Assembly (NCBI RefSeq): GCF_004340965.1
Contig: NZ_SLYA01000001.1
Coordinates: 372,001 to 436,000 of the forward strand
Direction: 5' to 3'
DNA length: 64,000 nt
Source of the DNA: Sphingomonas sp. PP-CE-1A-559
GTDB taxonomy: Bacteria; Pseudomonadota; Alphaproteobacteria; Sphingomonadales; Sphingomonadaceae
Below the pieces are notes generated by a model. The model was not told the DNA's origin and made no database searches. It worked only from the letters and a program-made list of their open reading frames with translations. Below are positions 37,759 through 46,487 of this stretch, one piece after another. The position numbers and the translations under genes are program-made. Positions within the stretch are counted from its first letter, which is position 1; each line of letters begins with the position of its first letter.

Positions 37759-38781
37759 ATGCGTATCGCAATCGTCACGGACGCCTGGAGCCCGCAAGTC
37801 AACGGCGTTGTCCGCACTCTCCAGTCGGTGCAGCGCGAACTCGAATCGATCGGCCACGAGGTCCTGGTAGTCTCTCCCGAACGTTTCGCCTCGATGCCAT
37901 GCCCGACCTACCCCGAGATCCGCCTCGCCTTCGCGCGCTCGGGCGCCGTCGGCCGCATGCTCGCCGCGTTCGGCGCCGACGCGATCCACCTCGCCACCGA
38001 AGGACCGGTGTGCCTCGCCGCCCGCAACTGGTGTCTCGCCCGCGCGCTCCCGTTCACCAGCGCGTATCACACGCAGTTCCCCGACTATATCGCCGCCCGC
38101 ACCGGCGCGAACCCGGACTGGATCTGGCGCTACATCCGCTGGTTCCACCGCCCCGCCCAGTCGATCCTGGTCTCCACGCCCTCGGTCGCGGCAACGCTCG
38201 CAGCCCAAGGCCTGCATCAGGTCCGCGAATGGGGCCGGGGCGTCGACTTCGCGCAGTTCGGATTAGACGGCGCCCGCGATCCCGAGATGGCGGCGCTGCC
38301 CGGCCCAATCCTCCTCTATGTCGGGCGCGTCGCGGTGGAGAAGAACATCGAGGCGTTCCTGTCCTCCGCGCATCCAGGCACCAAGGTCGTCGTCGGCGAC
38401 GGCCCCGCCCGCGCCACGCTCGCCCGCCGCTTCCCCGACGCCGTCTTCCTCGGCCAGCGCTCCGGCCTCGACCTCGCTGCCGCGTACCGCACCGCCGACG
38501 TCCTCGTCTTCCCGAGCCGCACCGACACATTCGGCCTCGTCATGATCGAAGCGCTCGCGTGCGGCACCCCAGTCGCGGCGTACCCTGTAACTGGCCCGAT
38601 AGACGTCCTCGACGACCGCGTCGGCGCAATGCACGAAGACCTCGACACCGCGATCGCCACCGCGCTGACCCGCGACAGCGTCACCTGCGCCGCCTATGCC
38701 GCGCGCTACAGCTGGCCCGCCAGCGCGCGCCAGTTCCTTCACGCGCTCGTCCCCCTCGAAGGAAAGCTCATGGCCGCCTGA
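37759..38781 (+). CDS. GT4-type glycosyltransferase, Agt-like
   Basis: 340 residues. The N-terminal domain has RIAIVTDAWSPQVNGVVRTL and the acceptor-side FTSAYHTQFPDYI. The C-terminal domain has LYVGRVAVEKNIEAFL and the GT4 donor motif FPSRTDTFGLVMIEALACGTPV (EX7E-type). Placement behind a PlcP-like gene resembles the plcP-agt pair, where Agt glycosylates diacylglycerol to make glycolipids that replace phospholipids. The sugar used cannot be read from sequence. Confidence 0.8.
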   Translation: MRIAIVTDAWSPQVNGVVRTLQSVQRELESIGHEVLVVSPERFASMPCPTYPEIRLAFARSGAVGRMLAAFGADAIHLATEGPVCLAARNWCLARALPFTSAYHTQFPDYIAARTGANPDWIWRYIRWFHRPAQSILVSTPSVAATLAAQGLHQVREWGRGVDFAQFGLDGARDPEMAALPGPILLYVGRVAVEKNIEAFLSSAHPGTKVVVGDGPARATLARRFPDAVFLGQRSGLDLAAAYRTADVLVFPSRTDTFGLVMIEALACGTPVAAYPVTGPIDVLDDRVGAMHEDLDTAIATALTRDSVTCAAYAARYSWPASARQFLHALVPLEGKLMAA

Positions 38782-38832
38782 GCTTGTTCGCTTGCCTGTT
38801 GCCCCCGCGCGCACTAAGTCTCTCTCATGTCA

Positions 38833-38866
38833 GGCCGCTCCGAAAGGGGCGGCCCTTTCTATTTTT
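38833..38866 (+). terminator. Intrinsic terminator or attenuator just before trcR
   Basis: GGCCGCTCC, loop GAAA, GGGGCGGCC, then CTTTCTATTTTT. It is 51 bp after the glycosyltransferase stop and ends 14 bp before the trcR start, leaving no room for an ordinary promoter between. Confidence 0.8.
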
Positions 38867-38880
38867 ACGGAGTTTCCGCC

Positions 38881-39558
38881 GTGGCCCAGCCGCTCATGCC
38901 CCACGCGACCGCCGCCTGGATGGTCGACAATACCGCGCTCAGCTTCGAGCAGATCGCGGACTTCTGCGGCCTGCACATCCTCGAGATCCAGGCGATCGCC
39001 GACGACACGACCTCGACCAAGCTCACCGGTCGCGATCCGGTCCGCGCGCACGAAGTGACGCAGGAAGAGATCGACAAGGGTGCTGCCGATCCCGATTACC
39101 AGCTCAAGATGATCAAGGGCCCCGAGCAGGTCCGCCGCACCAAGGGGCCGCGCTACACGCCGGTCTCGAAGCGCCAGGACAAGCCCGACGGCATCTCGTG
39201 GATCATCCGCAACCACCCCGAGATCACGGACGGCGCGATCTCGCTGCTGATCGGCACCACCCGCACGACGATCGCCGCGATCCGCGATCGCAGCCACTGG
39301 AACATCGCCAACATCACGCCCAAGGACCCGGTCACGCTCGGCCTGACCTCGCAGCGCGAACTCGACGCCGCGGTGGCGAAGGCGGCAAAGGCAGCCGGCA
39401 TGGAAGCCCCGACCGACACGCGCCTCGAAGGCGACCGCGAAGTGCTCCTCCAGCAGCTCCGCGCCGAGCGCACCCAGGCGGCTGCGGACGCACAGTTCGT
39501 GGCAGACGGCGGCGTGTTGCCCGTCAAGCCGCTCTTCGACGACCCCTTCAAGCGTTGA
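38881..39558 (+). CDS. trcR: DUF1013 / TrcR family cell-cycle regulator
   Basis: A 225-residue protein starting from GTG, with ACGGAG upstream. The N-terminal region PLMPHATAAWMVDNTALSFEQIADFCGLHILEIQAIAD and the later WIIRNHPEITDGAISLLIGTTRTTIAAIRDRSHWNI form two helix-turn-helix-like modules typical of DUF1013. The family member TrcR is an RNA-polymerase-associated cell-cycle regulator in Alphaproteobacteria. A longer start would translate the terminator-like hairpin. Function here is inferred from family. Confidence 0.85.
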   Translation: MAQPLMPHATAAWMVDNTALSFEQIADFCGLHILEIQAIADDTTSTKLTGRDPVRAHEVTQEEIDKGAADPDYQLKMIKGPEQVRRTKGPRYTPVSKRQDKPDGISWIIRNHPEITDGAISLLIGTTRTTIAAIRDRSHWNIANITPKDPVTLGLTSQRELDAAVAKAAKAAGMEAPTDTRLEGDREVLLQQLRAERTQAAADAQFVADGGVLPVKPLFDDPFKR

Positions 39559-39566
39559 CCGCACTT

Positions 39567-39588
39567 CCCCTCCCGCAAGCGGGAGGGG
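39567..39588. repeat. Short perfect palindrome after trcR
   Basis: CCCCTCCCG, loop CAAG, CGGGAGGGG. It resembles one arm of the family E/F elements. It is 8 bp after the stop. Confidence 0.5.
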
Positions 39589-39692
39589 GGCAGGGGGGCG
39601 GCCCCGCGTTCTCCGCATACGATACGGCTAGCGAGATTAGCCGACGCACAAGGCGGCGGCAGTGATGTCGAACAGTCCGCGCCTCCATGTTC

Positions 39693-39737
39693 TCCCGTGA
39701 AGGCGGGAGCCCAGTCTGGGTCCCCGCCTTCGCGGGG
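39693..39737. repeat. Family B palindromic element, copy 2
   Basis: TCCCGTGAAGGCGGGA, GCCCAGTCTGGGT, CCCCGCCTTCGCGGGG. 45 bp. The rest of 39589-39888 shows no gene. Confidence 0.9.
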
Positions 39738-39888
39738 AAACAAGCTTCCTTCGTCTAAACTGAAACGTGCCGATCCAGTCCGGGTAATGGGGCGCACGCG
39801 AATTCTCGCGAGCCCAACTAATTTCCTGTCAAGCGGGGCGGCTGGCCCTCGCCCGACGGAAGGGGGAGGCAAGCGCAAACCCTTCGTC

Positions 39889-39970
39889 CGTCATCCTGAC
39901 GAAAGTCAGGATCCAGGGTAAGTCGGGCCGACGTTCTTGGCTCTGGATCCTGACTTTCGTCAGGATGACG
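39889..39970. repeat. Family C palindromic element, copy 1 (82 bp)
   Basis: Arms CGTCATCCTGACGAAAGTCA-GGATCCAG and inverse, with a variable interior. Exactly 82 bp, like the copies at 42815, 45801 and 60581. The MBL gene starts 63 bp later. Confidence 0.92.
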
Positions 39971-40033
39971 GAGTGAAGTTCGTCACATTCGCCAACACTA
40001 TCCCCCCGAACACTCCGTTGCTAACTGCAACGG

Positions 40034-41098
40034 ATGGTAACCGCACCCGACACAGATTTCGTGCCCGCCAGCCACAAGGGCCTGACCTACCCCTTCGGCG
40101 GCGCGGAGCCCGCATCGGGCGAAACGATGCAGGTCGCCCCCGGCATAGACTGGGTCCGCCTCCACATCCCTGGCCCCTTACGCCACGTAAACTGCTGGCT
40201 CCTCACCGACACCGACGGCGAAGCGCTGGTCGACACCGGCATGAACACCGCGGCCGCACGCGACGCCTGGAAAGCCATCTTCAAAGGCCCCAAAGCCAAC
40301 ACCCGCATCACTAAAATAATCGGCACCCACTTCCACCCGGACCATGTCGGTCTCGCCGGCTGGATGTGCGACTACCACGCCGCCCCCCTGATCATGACCC
40401 GCGCCGAGTGGCTCACCGCGCGCATGCTCGCCGCCGACGCGCGCGACTCGGTCCCGCACGAAATGCTCGCCTTCTGGCGCAGCGCAGGCTGGGACCCAGA
40501 ACAGATCGACCACGCTACCGCCAAGGGCTGGGCCGGCTTCCGCAAAATCATCACGCCGCTCCCGCTCAGCTACACCCGCATCGAAGACGGCGACACGCTC
40601 ACCATCGGTACGCGCGACTGGCGGATCGTTACCGGCTCCGGCCACTCCCCCGAACACGCGTGCCTGTACGACGAAGCCGGCGGCATCCTCATCGCCGGCG
40701 ACCAGGTCCTCCCCCGCATCAGCCCCAACGTCTCGCTAGGTGTGACCGAACCGAACGCCGATCCCTTGGGCGAATGGTTCGCCTCGATCGCCAAGCTCAA
40801 GACGCTGCCCGCCGACCTGCTCGTCCTCCCCGGCCACGGCGACCCGTTCACCGGCCTCCACACCCGCCTCGACGCCATGGACCGCGAACACCGCGAACGA
40901 CTCGACGAACTCGCCGTCTTCCTCGCCGAGCCCCGCCGAGCGGTCGATTGCTTCGGCCGCCTGTTCCGCCGCGCGATCGGGCCCGACGTGCTCGGCATGG
41001 CGACCGGCGAAGCGCTCGCGCATCTCCGCCGCCTCGAAGTCGAAGGCCGGGCGACCCTCGACACGCACGATGGCGTATGGTGGTGGCGCGTGGCCTGA
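40034..41098 (+). CDS. MBL-fold metallo-hydrolase
   Basis: 354 residues. The metallo-beta-lactamase signature THFHPDHVG is at about 97-105. Other ligands lie in GSGHSPEHACLYD, AGDQVLPRISP and LVLPGHGDPF. The C-terminal helical region (EHRERLDELAVFL to GEALAHLRRLEVEG) resembles the LACTB2/winged-helix tail of MBL hydrolases. Two metal ions and hydrolase activity are likely; the substrate is unknown. Confidence 0.88.
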   Translation: MVTAPDTDFVPASHKGLTYPFGGAEPASGETMQVAPGIDWVRLHIPGPLRHVNCWLLTDTDGEALVDTGMNTAAARDAWKAIFKGPKANTRITKIIGTHFHPDHVGLAGWMCDYHAAPLIMTRAEWLTARMLAADARDSVPHEMLAFWRSAGWDPEQIDHATAKGWAGFRKIITPLPLSYTRIEDGDTLTIGTRDWRIVTGSGHSPEHACLYDEAGGILIAGDQVLPRISPNVSLGVTEPNADPLGEWFASIAKLKTLPADLLVLPGHGDPFTGLHTRLDAMDREHRERLDELAVFLAEPRRAVDCFGRLFRRAIGPDVLGMATGEALAHLRRLEVEGRATLDTHDGVWWWRVA

Positions 41099-41132
41099 GT
41101 TAGCATGCGGCCGAATTCAAGAGGATAGGCCC

Positions 41133-42002
41133 ATGTGCGACGAGCATACCGCAGACGATAACGAAGCCTATCTGGCCGGCGTCTCGCGCCGCCAGTTCGG
41201 CATGATGACCGGCGCGATGGGGCTGACGATGCTGCTGCCAGCGCCCGCGAACGCCGCCGTCATCAAGGGCCGCGACGTGTCGATCGCAACGCCCGACGGC
41301 AAGGCCGACGCCTATTTCGTCGCGCCCGCCACCGGCAAGCATCCCGGCGTGCTGATCTGGCCCGACATCATGGGCCTCCGCCCCGCTTTCCGCCAGATGG
41401 CCGACCGCCTCGCGCAATCGGGCTATGCGGTGCTCGTCGTCAACCAGTTCTACCGCTCGACCAAGGCGCCGTTCCTGAAGCCCGGCGAGTCCTACGACCA
41501 ACCCGAAGTCAAGAGCCGCATCGCCCCATTCCGGGAAGCCCTCACGTCCGAAGGGACGGTTCGCGACGCGAAAGCCTTCACCGCCTTCCTCGACGCGCAA
41601 CCTCAGGTCGACCGCAAGCGTGGGCTGGCCACCACCGGCTATTGCATGGGCGGCCCGATGGTCATGCGCACCGCTGCTGCCGTGGCGAACCGCATCCGCG
41701 CAGGCGCGACCTTCCACGGCGGCGGCTTCGTCACCGACAAGCCCGACAGCCCGCACCTCCTGATCCCGCAGATGAAAGCGCAATACCTCATCGCGATCGC
41801 CGCCAACGACGATGCCCGCGCGCCGACGGAGAATGATACGCTCCGCACCGCGTTTGCCACCGCGAAACTCCCAGCCGAGATCGAGGTCTACGCAGGCACC
41901 ATGCACGGCTGGTGCCCGCCCGACTCGAAGGTGTACAATCCGGTCCAGGCGGACAAGGCTTGGGCACGGATGTTGGCGTTGTTCGACAAGGCGTTGGTAT
42001 AA
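41133..42002 (+). CDS. Dienelactone hydrolase family protein with Tat-like signal
   Basis: 289 residues. Near residue 20, VSRRQFGMMTGAMGLTMLLP gives a twin-arginine-type signal. The alpha/beta-hydrolase domain has the nucleophile motif GYCMGGPMV (Cys, typical of dienelactone hydrolases), an acid region ANDDARAP and the histidine in TMHGWCPP. The start at ATG 41133 follows AAGAGGATAG. Probably an exported ester hydrolase of unknown substrate. Confidence 0.85.
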   Translation: MCDEHTADDNEAYLAGVSRRQFGMMTGAMGLTMLLPAPANAAVIKGRDVSIATPDGKADAYFVAPATGKHPGVLIWPDIMGLRPAFRQMADRLAQSGYAVLVVNQFYRSTKAPFLKPGESYDQPEVKSRIAPFREALTSEGTVRDAKAFTAFLDAQPQVDRKRGLATTGYCMGGPMVMRTAAAVANRIRAGATFHGGGFVTDKPDSPHLLIPQMKAQYLIAIAANDDARAPTENDTLRTAFATAKLPAEIEVYAGTMHGWCPPDSKVYNPVQADKAWARMLALFDKALV

Positions 42003-42044
42003 GGGCGCGGGGGCTTAATTGTAGGCCCCGCCTTCCCCTTGTAC

Positions 42045-42089
42045 TCCCGCGAAGGCGGGAGCCCAGTCTGGATCCCCGCCTTCGCGGGG
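42045..42089. repeat. Family B palindromic element, copy 3
   Basis: TCCCGCGAAGGCGGGA, GCCCAGTCTGGAT, CCCCGCCTTCGCGGGG. 45 bp, between the dienelactone hydrolase and GST genes. Confidence 0.9.
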
Positions 42090-42165
42090 AAACATTCTGC
42101 ACGCCCTTGACCGTACCCGTGCTCCATGAGACCATCGTTCACGATCCGTTCTCAAGGAGAGTCGC

Positions 42166-42780
42166 ATGGCCCTGACCTTATACACCAACCCGATGTCGCG
42201 CGGTCGCATCGCGCGTTGGATGCTCGAAGAGGTCGGTGCCGAGTACGAGACGGTCGTGCTCGGCTATGACACGACGATGAAGGCCGACGCGTATCGCGCG
42301 ATCAACCCGATGGCCAAGGTCCCCGCGCTGGTCCACAACGGCAAGACCATCACTGAATGCGCTGCGATCTGCGCCTATCTCGCCGAAGCATTCCCCGAAG
42401 CCGGCCTCGCGCCACGCGATGACGAACGCGCCGACTATTATCGCTGGCTGTTGTACGCAGCCGGCCCCGTCGAAGCGGCCGTCGGTAATCGCGCACTCGG
42501 TGTAGTGCCGGACGCCGCGCAACAGCGGATGATCGGCTATGGCAGCCTCGACCGCGTCATCGACGTGCTCGAACAGGCGGTTGCCGCGCACTCGTACATC
42601 GCCGGCGACCGTGTCACTGCCGCCGACGTCTATGTCGGATCGCAAGTGATCTGGGGGATGCAGTTCGGCTGGCTGCCCAAGCGCCCGACCTTCACCGACT
42701 ATGCCGCCCGTTTGATTGAGCGTCCGGCGTACAAGCGGGCTGGAGATCTGGACGACGCCCTGATCGCTGCTGCAGCCTAG
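42166..42780 (+). CDS. Glutathione S-transferase
   Basis: 204 residues. The N-terminal thioredoxin-like domain has LTLYTNPMSRGRIARWMLEEVG, the cis-proline NPMAKVPALV and TITECAAICAYLAEAFP (glutathione gamma-Glu contact in TEC). The C-terminal helical domain has YIAGDRVTAADVYVGSQV (N-capping box). Subclass unclear; possibly a detoxification enzyme. AAGGAGAG ribosome-binding site. Confidence 0.93.
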   Translation: MALTLYTNPMSRGRIARWMLEEVGAEYETVVLGYDTTMKADAYRAINPMAKVPALVHNGKTITECAAICAYLAEAFPEAGLAPRDDERADYYRWLLYAAGPVEAAVGNRALGVVPDAAQQRMIGYGSLDRVIDVLEQAVAAHSYIAGDRVTAADVYVGSQVIWGMQFGWLPKRPTFTDYAARLIERPAYKRAGDLDDALIAAAA

Positions 42781-42814
42781 GGTCGGCCGACGGTGCGCAA
42801 CCAGCCACTCAACC

Positions 42815-42896
42815 CGTCATCCTGACGAAAGTCAGGATCCAGAGCCACAGGCGCTAACTTTTGGTATCCTGGGTCCTGACTTTCGCCAGGATGACG
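42815..42896. repeat. Family C palindromic element, copy 2 (82 bp)
   Basis: Same ends as 39889-39970, with one change in the right arm (TTTCGCCAGG). The interior differs. Confidence 0.9.
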
Positions 42897-42950
42897 TTGG
42901 TATTGGCCCGCACGGGGCGTGTTGCAATTGGATTTCTGGGAGAACCGATT

Positions 42951-43020
42951 GCGTATTGCGTATTGCGTATTGCGTATTGCGTATTGCGTATTGCGTATTG
43001 CGTATTGCGTATTGCGTATT
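42951..43020. repeat. Tandem repeat, ten exact copies of a 7-bp unit
   Basis: Ten perfect copies of GCGTATT (70 bp). It is in a gene-free region (42781-43426) and not explained by coding. It is likely a variable-number tandem repeat. Confidence 0.95.
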
Positions 43021-43127
43021 GCGAGTTCGAAGGTTGCAAACTCGTTCCACCACCCGGGATTGGCCCGGCCATGATCCGACAGGCTCCGTACCTGCGGACC
43101 AACAGCATCGCTACCGCCCCGTTGTTC

Positions 43128-43172
43128 TCCCGCGAAGGCGGGAGCCCAGACTGGGTCCCCGCCTTCGCGGGG
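43128..43172. repeat. Family B palindromic element, copy 4
   Basis: TCCCGCGAAGGCGGGA, GCCCAGACTGGGT, CCCCGCCTTCGCGGGG. 45 bp. The bases after it to 43426 hold no recognisable gene. Confidence 0.9.
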
Positions 43173-43426
43173 AAACACGCTTGCGACCCGGACCGCGTGA
43201 CCGCCGCCGTGGCCAGAAGGCTACCGGCCAGCTAATACCGTCTATCGACCCCGGTTCTGGCAGGCAGGAACCACTCCCCCACGACGTGGCACCGATCGTC
43301 GATCGTCGATCGAAACCCAATCGAGCCGGCCTCGGCGAGGCAACGCCCACCACGACCCAGATCAGCCAAGGATCTCGGCGTCAGTCGCCAGGCGTCAATC
43401 AGCGCACGCCGACTCTCAAATTCCGA

Positions 43427-43954
43427 TCAGGCCGCCCACTTCGCCAGCCAGTCGGCCAAGGCCTGCGGACCCATCGACCGGGCATCCGCCAGTTCGGTCT
43501 CATGCCCGGCGTTCAGCAACTTGTTGCTGCGCGGATCGACGATCAGAACCGCTGGCACGCCCTTCAGGCGGCCCTTGATCCCGTAACCCGCTGCAATCTG
43601 GCCGTTCTTGTCGAAGCGGCCGACGTCAACCGTCACCACCACGAACTTGCTGTCCACGAACCGCTTCATCTCCGGCAGGTCGATCGTCCCCGCGAGCAGA
43701 CGGCAGTCGAGGCACCAGTTGCCGCCGAGATCGATCAGCAACCGCTTATGCGTCTTCAACGCCCGCGCACGGGCGGCTGCAACCTGCGCATTGGCGTTCG
43801 CCGATTCATTATACGGCAGCGGCAAGGGCTGCGGCAGCTTGTCGAAGCTCGTCGTGTTGACGTGCGGCGCCACGACTTTCGCGCGTGGAGCGGCGGGGGC
43901 GGCCACGGCAGTTGCGAGCAAGGCAAGCGCGGCGAGACGGCGCATCGACATCAT
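43427..43954 (-). CDS. Exported thioredoxin-family protein
   Basis: 175 residues. A signal peptide (MRRLAALALLATAVAAPAAP) precedes a thioredoxin fold with the redox motif GGNWCLDCRLL (CxxC about 81-84), KFVVVTVDVGRFDKN and the cis-Pro GVPAVLIVD. It is probably a periplasmic disulfide reductase. Its start overlaps the helicase gene's stop by four bases. Confidence 0.85.
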   Translation of the reverse strand: MMSMRRLAALALLATAVAAPAAPRAKVVAPHVNTTSFDKLPQPLPLPYNESANANAQVAAARARALKTHKRLLIDLGGNWCLDCRLLAGTIDLPEMKRFVDSKFVVVTVDVGRFDKNGQIAAGYGIKGRLKGVPAVLIVDPRSNKLLNAGHETELADARSMGPQALADWLAKWAA

Positions 43955-45660
43955 TCATATCCTCCGATCACGGCATTCAGGAAGCTCGGGAATGGTCCGT
44001 TCCAGCCATCCACCGGCGTTTCGGCGATCGGTTGGCGGCGACCACCGGTTGGATCCGCAGGGATGCGCTCCGTCCGTGGCGGCTCGACCTTCGCGGCTTC
44101 CGAACGAACAGCTTGCGTGCGAACTGGTTCCGACCTCGCAGGCTCCGACCGCGCAGGCTCCGACCGAACGGGCTCCGACCGAACGGGCGCCGCGCGAACC
44201 GGTTCGACATACGCCGGTTCGACATACGCCGGTTCGACCCGTGCCGGCTCCGCAACGCGCGGCTTTACCGCAGGCACGGGCTCGTCGATCGGCGTCCGCT
44301 CCCAGCGCGGACGCTTGGCCACCGCAACCGGCTCGGCCGCAGCCAGCACCTCGGCGACGATCGCCGGGGCCACCGTATCCGCCCGTGGAACCCGCCGCGT
44401 ACGTGGCCGATCCGACTCCTCGGCAGCCGCCGCCGCAACCGGCACTGGCGTAAACGTCTCGGACCGCGCGCCGCGACGCGGCCGTGCGCGCCGCGTTGTG
44501 CCATCGTCTTCGGCCGCAGCAGTAACTGCCGCCGTCTTCGGCTCGGCAACCTTCAGCCGCTCGATCGTCTGCCCGGTAAGCTTCTCGATGTTGACGATGT
44601 TCTCGGCATCGTCCGGCGCGACGAACGTGTACGCCGTTCCCGTTGCCCCGGCGCGACCCGTCCGACCGATCCGGTGAACATAGTCGTCCGGATGCCACGG
44701 CGCGTCATAGTTGAACACCGTCGACACGCCCTTGATGTCGAGCCCGCGCGCCGCGACGTCCGACGCGACCAGGATAGTCACCGCGCCCGTCTTGAAGAGC
44801 TCGAGCTCGGCCAGCCGCTGCGGCTGTTCCATATCGCCGTGGATCTCGCCCGACTTGTAGCCCGCCTGCTTCAGCACCTTGTTCAGGTCGCGCACCGTCG
44901 TCTTGCGGTTGCAGAAGATGATCGCGTTGGTCACCTCTTCCTGCGCGAGGATGCGGCGCAGCGTGTCGCGCTTGGCGGTCTGGCTTGGCACCGGCACCAG
45001 ATACTGCTTGATGTTGAGGTTGGTCGACGCCGGGCGCGATACCTCGATCGTCTTGGGATTGGTCAGGAACTTGTCCGCTAGCTTCTTGATCGGCGGCGGC
45101 ATCGTCGCCGAGAACAGCAGCGTCTGGCGCTGCTTCGGCAGCTTGGTGCAGATTTCCTCGATGTCCGGAATGAAGCCCATGTCGAGCATCCGATCCGCCT
45201 CGTCGATCACCAGCATTGAACAGCCGTTGAGCATGATCTTGCCGCGCCCGAACAGGTCCATGAGCCGGCCCGGCGTCGCGATCAGCACGTCGACGCCCTT
45301 TTCCAGCGCGGCGAGCTGGTCACCCATCGACACGCCACCGATCAGCAGCGCCATCGAGAGGTTCGAATTGACGCCGTATTTCTCGAAATTCTCCGCCACC
45401 TGCGCGGCGAGTTCGCGCGTCGGTTCGAGGATCAGCGAGCGCGGCATCCGCGCGCGGCTTCGGCCATGCGCCAGGATGTCGATCATCGGCAGCACGAACG
45501 ACGCGGTCTTGCCGGTGCCCGTCTGGGCGATGCCGATGATGTCGCGCATCATAAGCACGGACGGGATCGCACCGGCCTGGATCGGGGTCGGCTCGGTATA
45601 GCCGGAGTCGGTGACTGCCTTGAGCAGTTCGTCGGAGAGGCCGAGATCGGCAAAACTCAT
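43951..45660 (-). CDS. DEAD-box RNA helicase (RhlE-like) with repetitive C-terminal tail
   Basis: 569 residues. The core (about 1-375) has the Q motif YTEPTPIQAGAIP, AQTGTGKT (motif I), PTRELAAQV (Ia), TPGRLMDL (Ib), VIDEADRMLD (II, DEAD), SATMP (III), and HRIGRTGRAG (VI). The tail (about 385-569) is Ala/Glu/Arg/Pro-rich with tandem repeats such as PAYVE x2-3 and PVRSE/PARSE x4-5. Such basic tails often bind RNA. The start at ATG 45660 (SFADLGLSDELL) matches the family. Confidence 0.95.
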   Translation of the reverse strand: MSFADLGLSDELLKAVTDSGYTEPTPIQAGAIPSVLMMRDIIGIAQTGTGKTASFVLPMIDILAHGRSRARMPRSLILEPTRELAAQVAENFEKYGVNSNLSMALLIGGVSMGDQLAALEKGVDVLIATPGRLMDLFGRGKIMLNGCSMLVIDEADRMLDMGFIPDIEEICTKLPKQRQTLLFSATMPPPIKKLADKFLTNPKTIEVSRPASTNLNIKQYLVPVPSQTAKRDTLRRILAQEEVTNAIIFCNRKTTVRDLNKVLKQAGYKSGEIHGDMEQPQRLAELELFKTGAVTILVASDVAARGLDIKGVSTVFNYDAPWHPDDYVHRIGRTGRAGATGTAYTFVAPDDAENIVNIEKLTGQTIERLKVAEPKTAAVTAAAEDDGTTRRARPRRGARSETFTPVPVAAAAAEESDRPRTRRVPRADTVAPAIVAEVLAAAEPVAVAKRPRWERTPIDEPVPAVKPRVAEPARVEPAYVEPAYVEPVRAAPVRSEPVRSEPARSEPARSEPVRTQAVRSEAAKVEPPRTERIPADPTGGRRQPIAETPVDGWNGPFPSFLNAVIGGYE

Positions 45661-45800
45661 GCAAATGTCCGGTAAATGGAGGGTGAAATGCACTGCCCTC
45701 AAGCGTTCCGGCGCTCGCCGATTTGGCGACAAATGTCAAGGAAACGCGGTGAATGGAGGGCGGGGAGGGGGCTGCGAGCGGGTATTTCCGCAAAAACTCC

Positions 45801-45882
45801 CGTCATCCTGACGAAAGTCAGGATCCAGAGCCGAGCAGCATACCGTCAGTTACTCTGGATCCTGACTTTCGTCAGGATGACG
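45801..45882. repeat. Family C palindromic element, copy 3 (82 bp)
   Basis: CGTCATCCTGACGAAAGTCA ends and inverse, with a variable 26-base centre. It lies between the DEAD-box promoter region and the convergent-side small gene. Confidence 0.92.
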
Positions 45883-45931
45883 GAGCGAGGTGAGACTGCG
45901 TTCGCCACGCGAGTGACTGGTCGGCCCCCCG

Positions 45932-46411
45932 CTACTTCTTCGCCCGCAAGCTCTTGAACCCCTCGATCTCGCAGCGTGCACCGGATCGCATGCGGATCGC
46001 ATCGCGGTCCTTGCAGATCATCCCGTCCGCGCCCGGCCTCAGATAGAATCCCGAATAATAATCGAGCGGCTTGCAGTCGCCGTCCAGCCGGGCGCGCAGC
46101 CGCGTCGTGTCGTCCATCACCAGGTCGACCGCGCCATCCTTGTTGAGCATGGCGCCAGCGATCTCGTCGACAGCGATGCATTTGGGGCCCTTATGCTCCT
46201 TCCAATAGGTCGGCGGCGCGTAGGTACGAACGGGGGGCCGGCTCATCCGGGGGACGCGGATGATGATGCGTTCGTGGATCGAGACCTGCGCGATCTGCAT
46301 GCCATCAAGCTCGAATCCCGAAGACTGCCCGGACGACGGTACGTCGCGCAATGCCACAGCAAAGGGACCCGCGAGCGCGAGCAGGGTGGCGGGTATCGCG
46401 GGGTGAATCAT
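45932..46411 (-). CDS. Hypothetical exported protein
   Basis: 159 residues with a short hydrophobic N-terminus (IHPAIPATLLALAGPFAVA). The rest is soluble, with RIIIRVPRMSRPPVRTYAPPTYWKEHKGPKCIAVDEIAGAML and three further cysteines (GDCKPLDYYSG, MICKDRD, ARCEIEG), which suggests periplasmic disulfides. No family recognised. Confidence 0.7.
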   Translation of the reverse strand: MIHPAIPATLLALAGPFAVALRDVPSSGQSSGFELDGMQIAQVSIHERIIIRVPRMSRPPVRTYAPPTYWKEHKGPKCIAVDEIAGAMLNKDGAVDLVMDDTTRLRARLDGDCKPLDYYSGFYLRPGADGMICKDRDAIRMRSGARCEIEGFKSLRAKK

Positions 46412-46487
46412 GGTGTCTGGATCATGCTGACGTAATCGTTAGCGCCTATCGTTGAACGCGCGATGAATTTTGTCTAGCGCCGCGTAC

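Noticed and set aside
42956..44677. A long + strand frame starting in the 7-bp tandem repeat
   Set aside because: It runs through repeats and antisense to the thioredoxin and helicase genes; the repeated RIAYCVL is just the tandem repeat translated.
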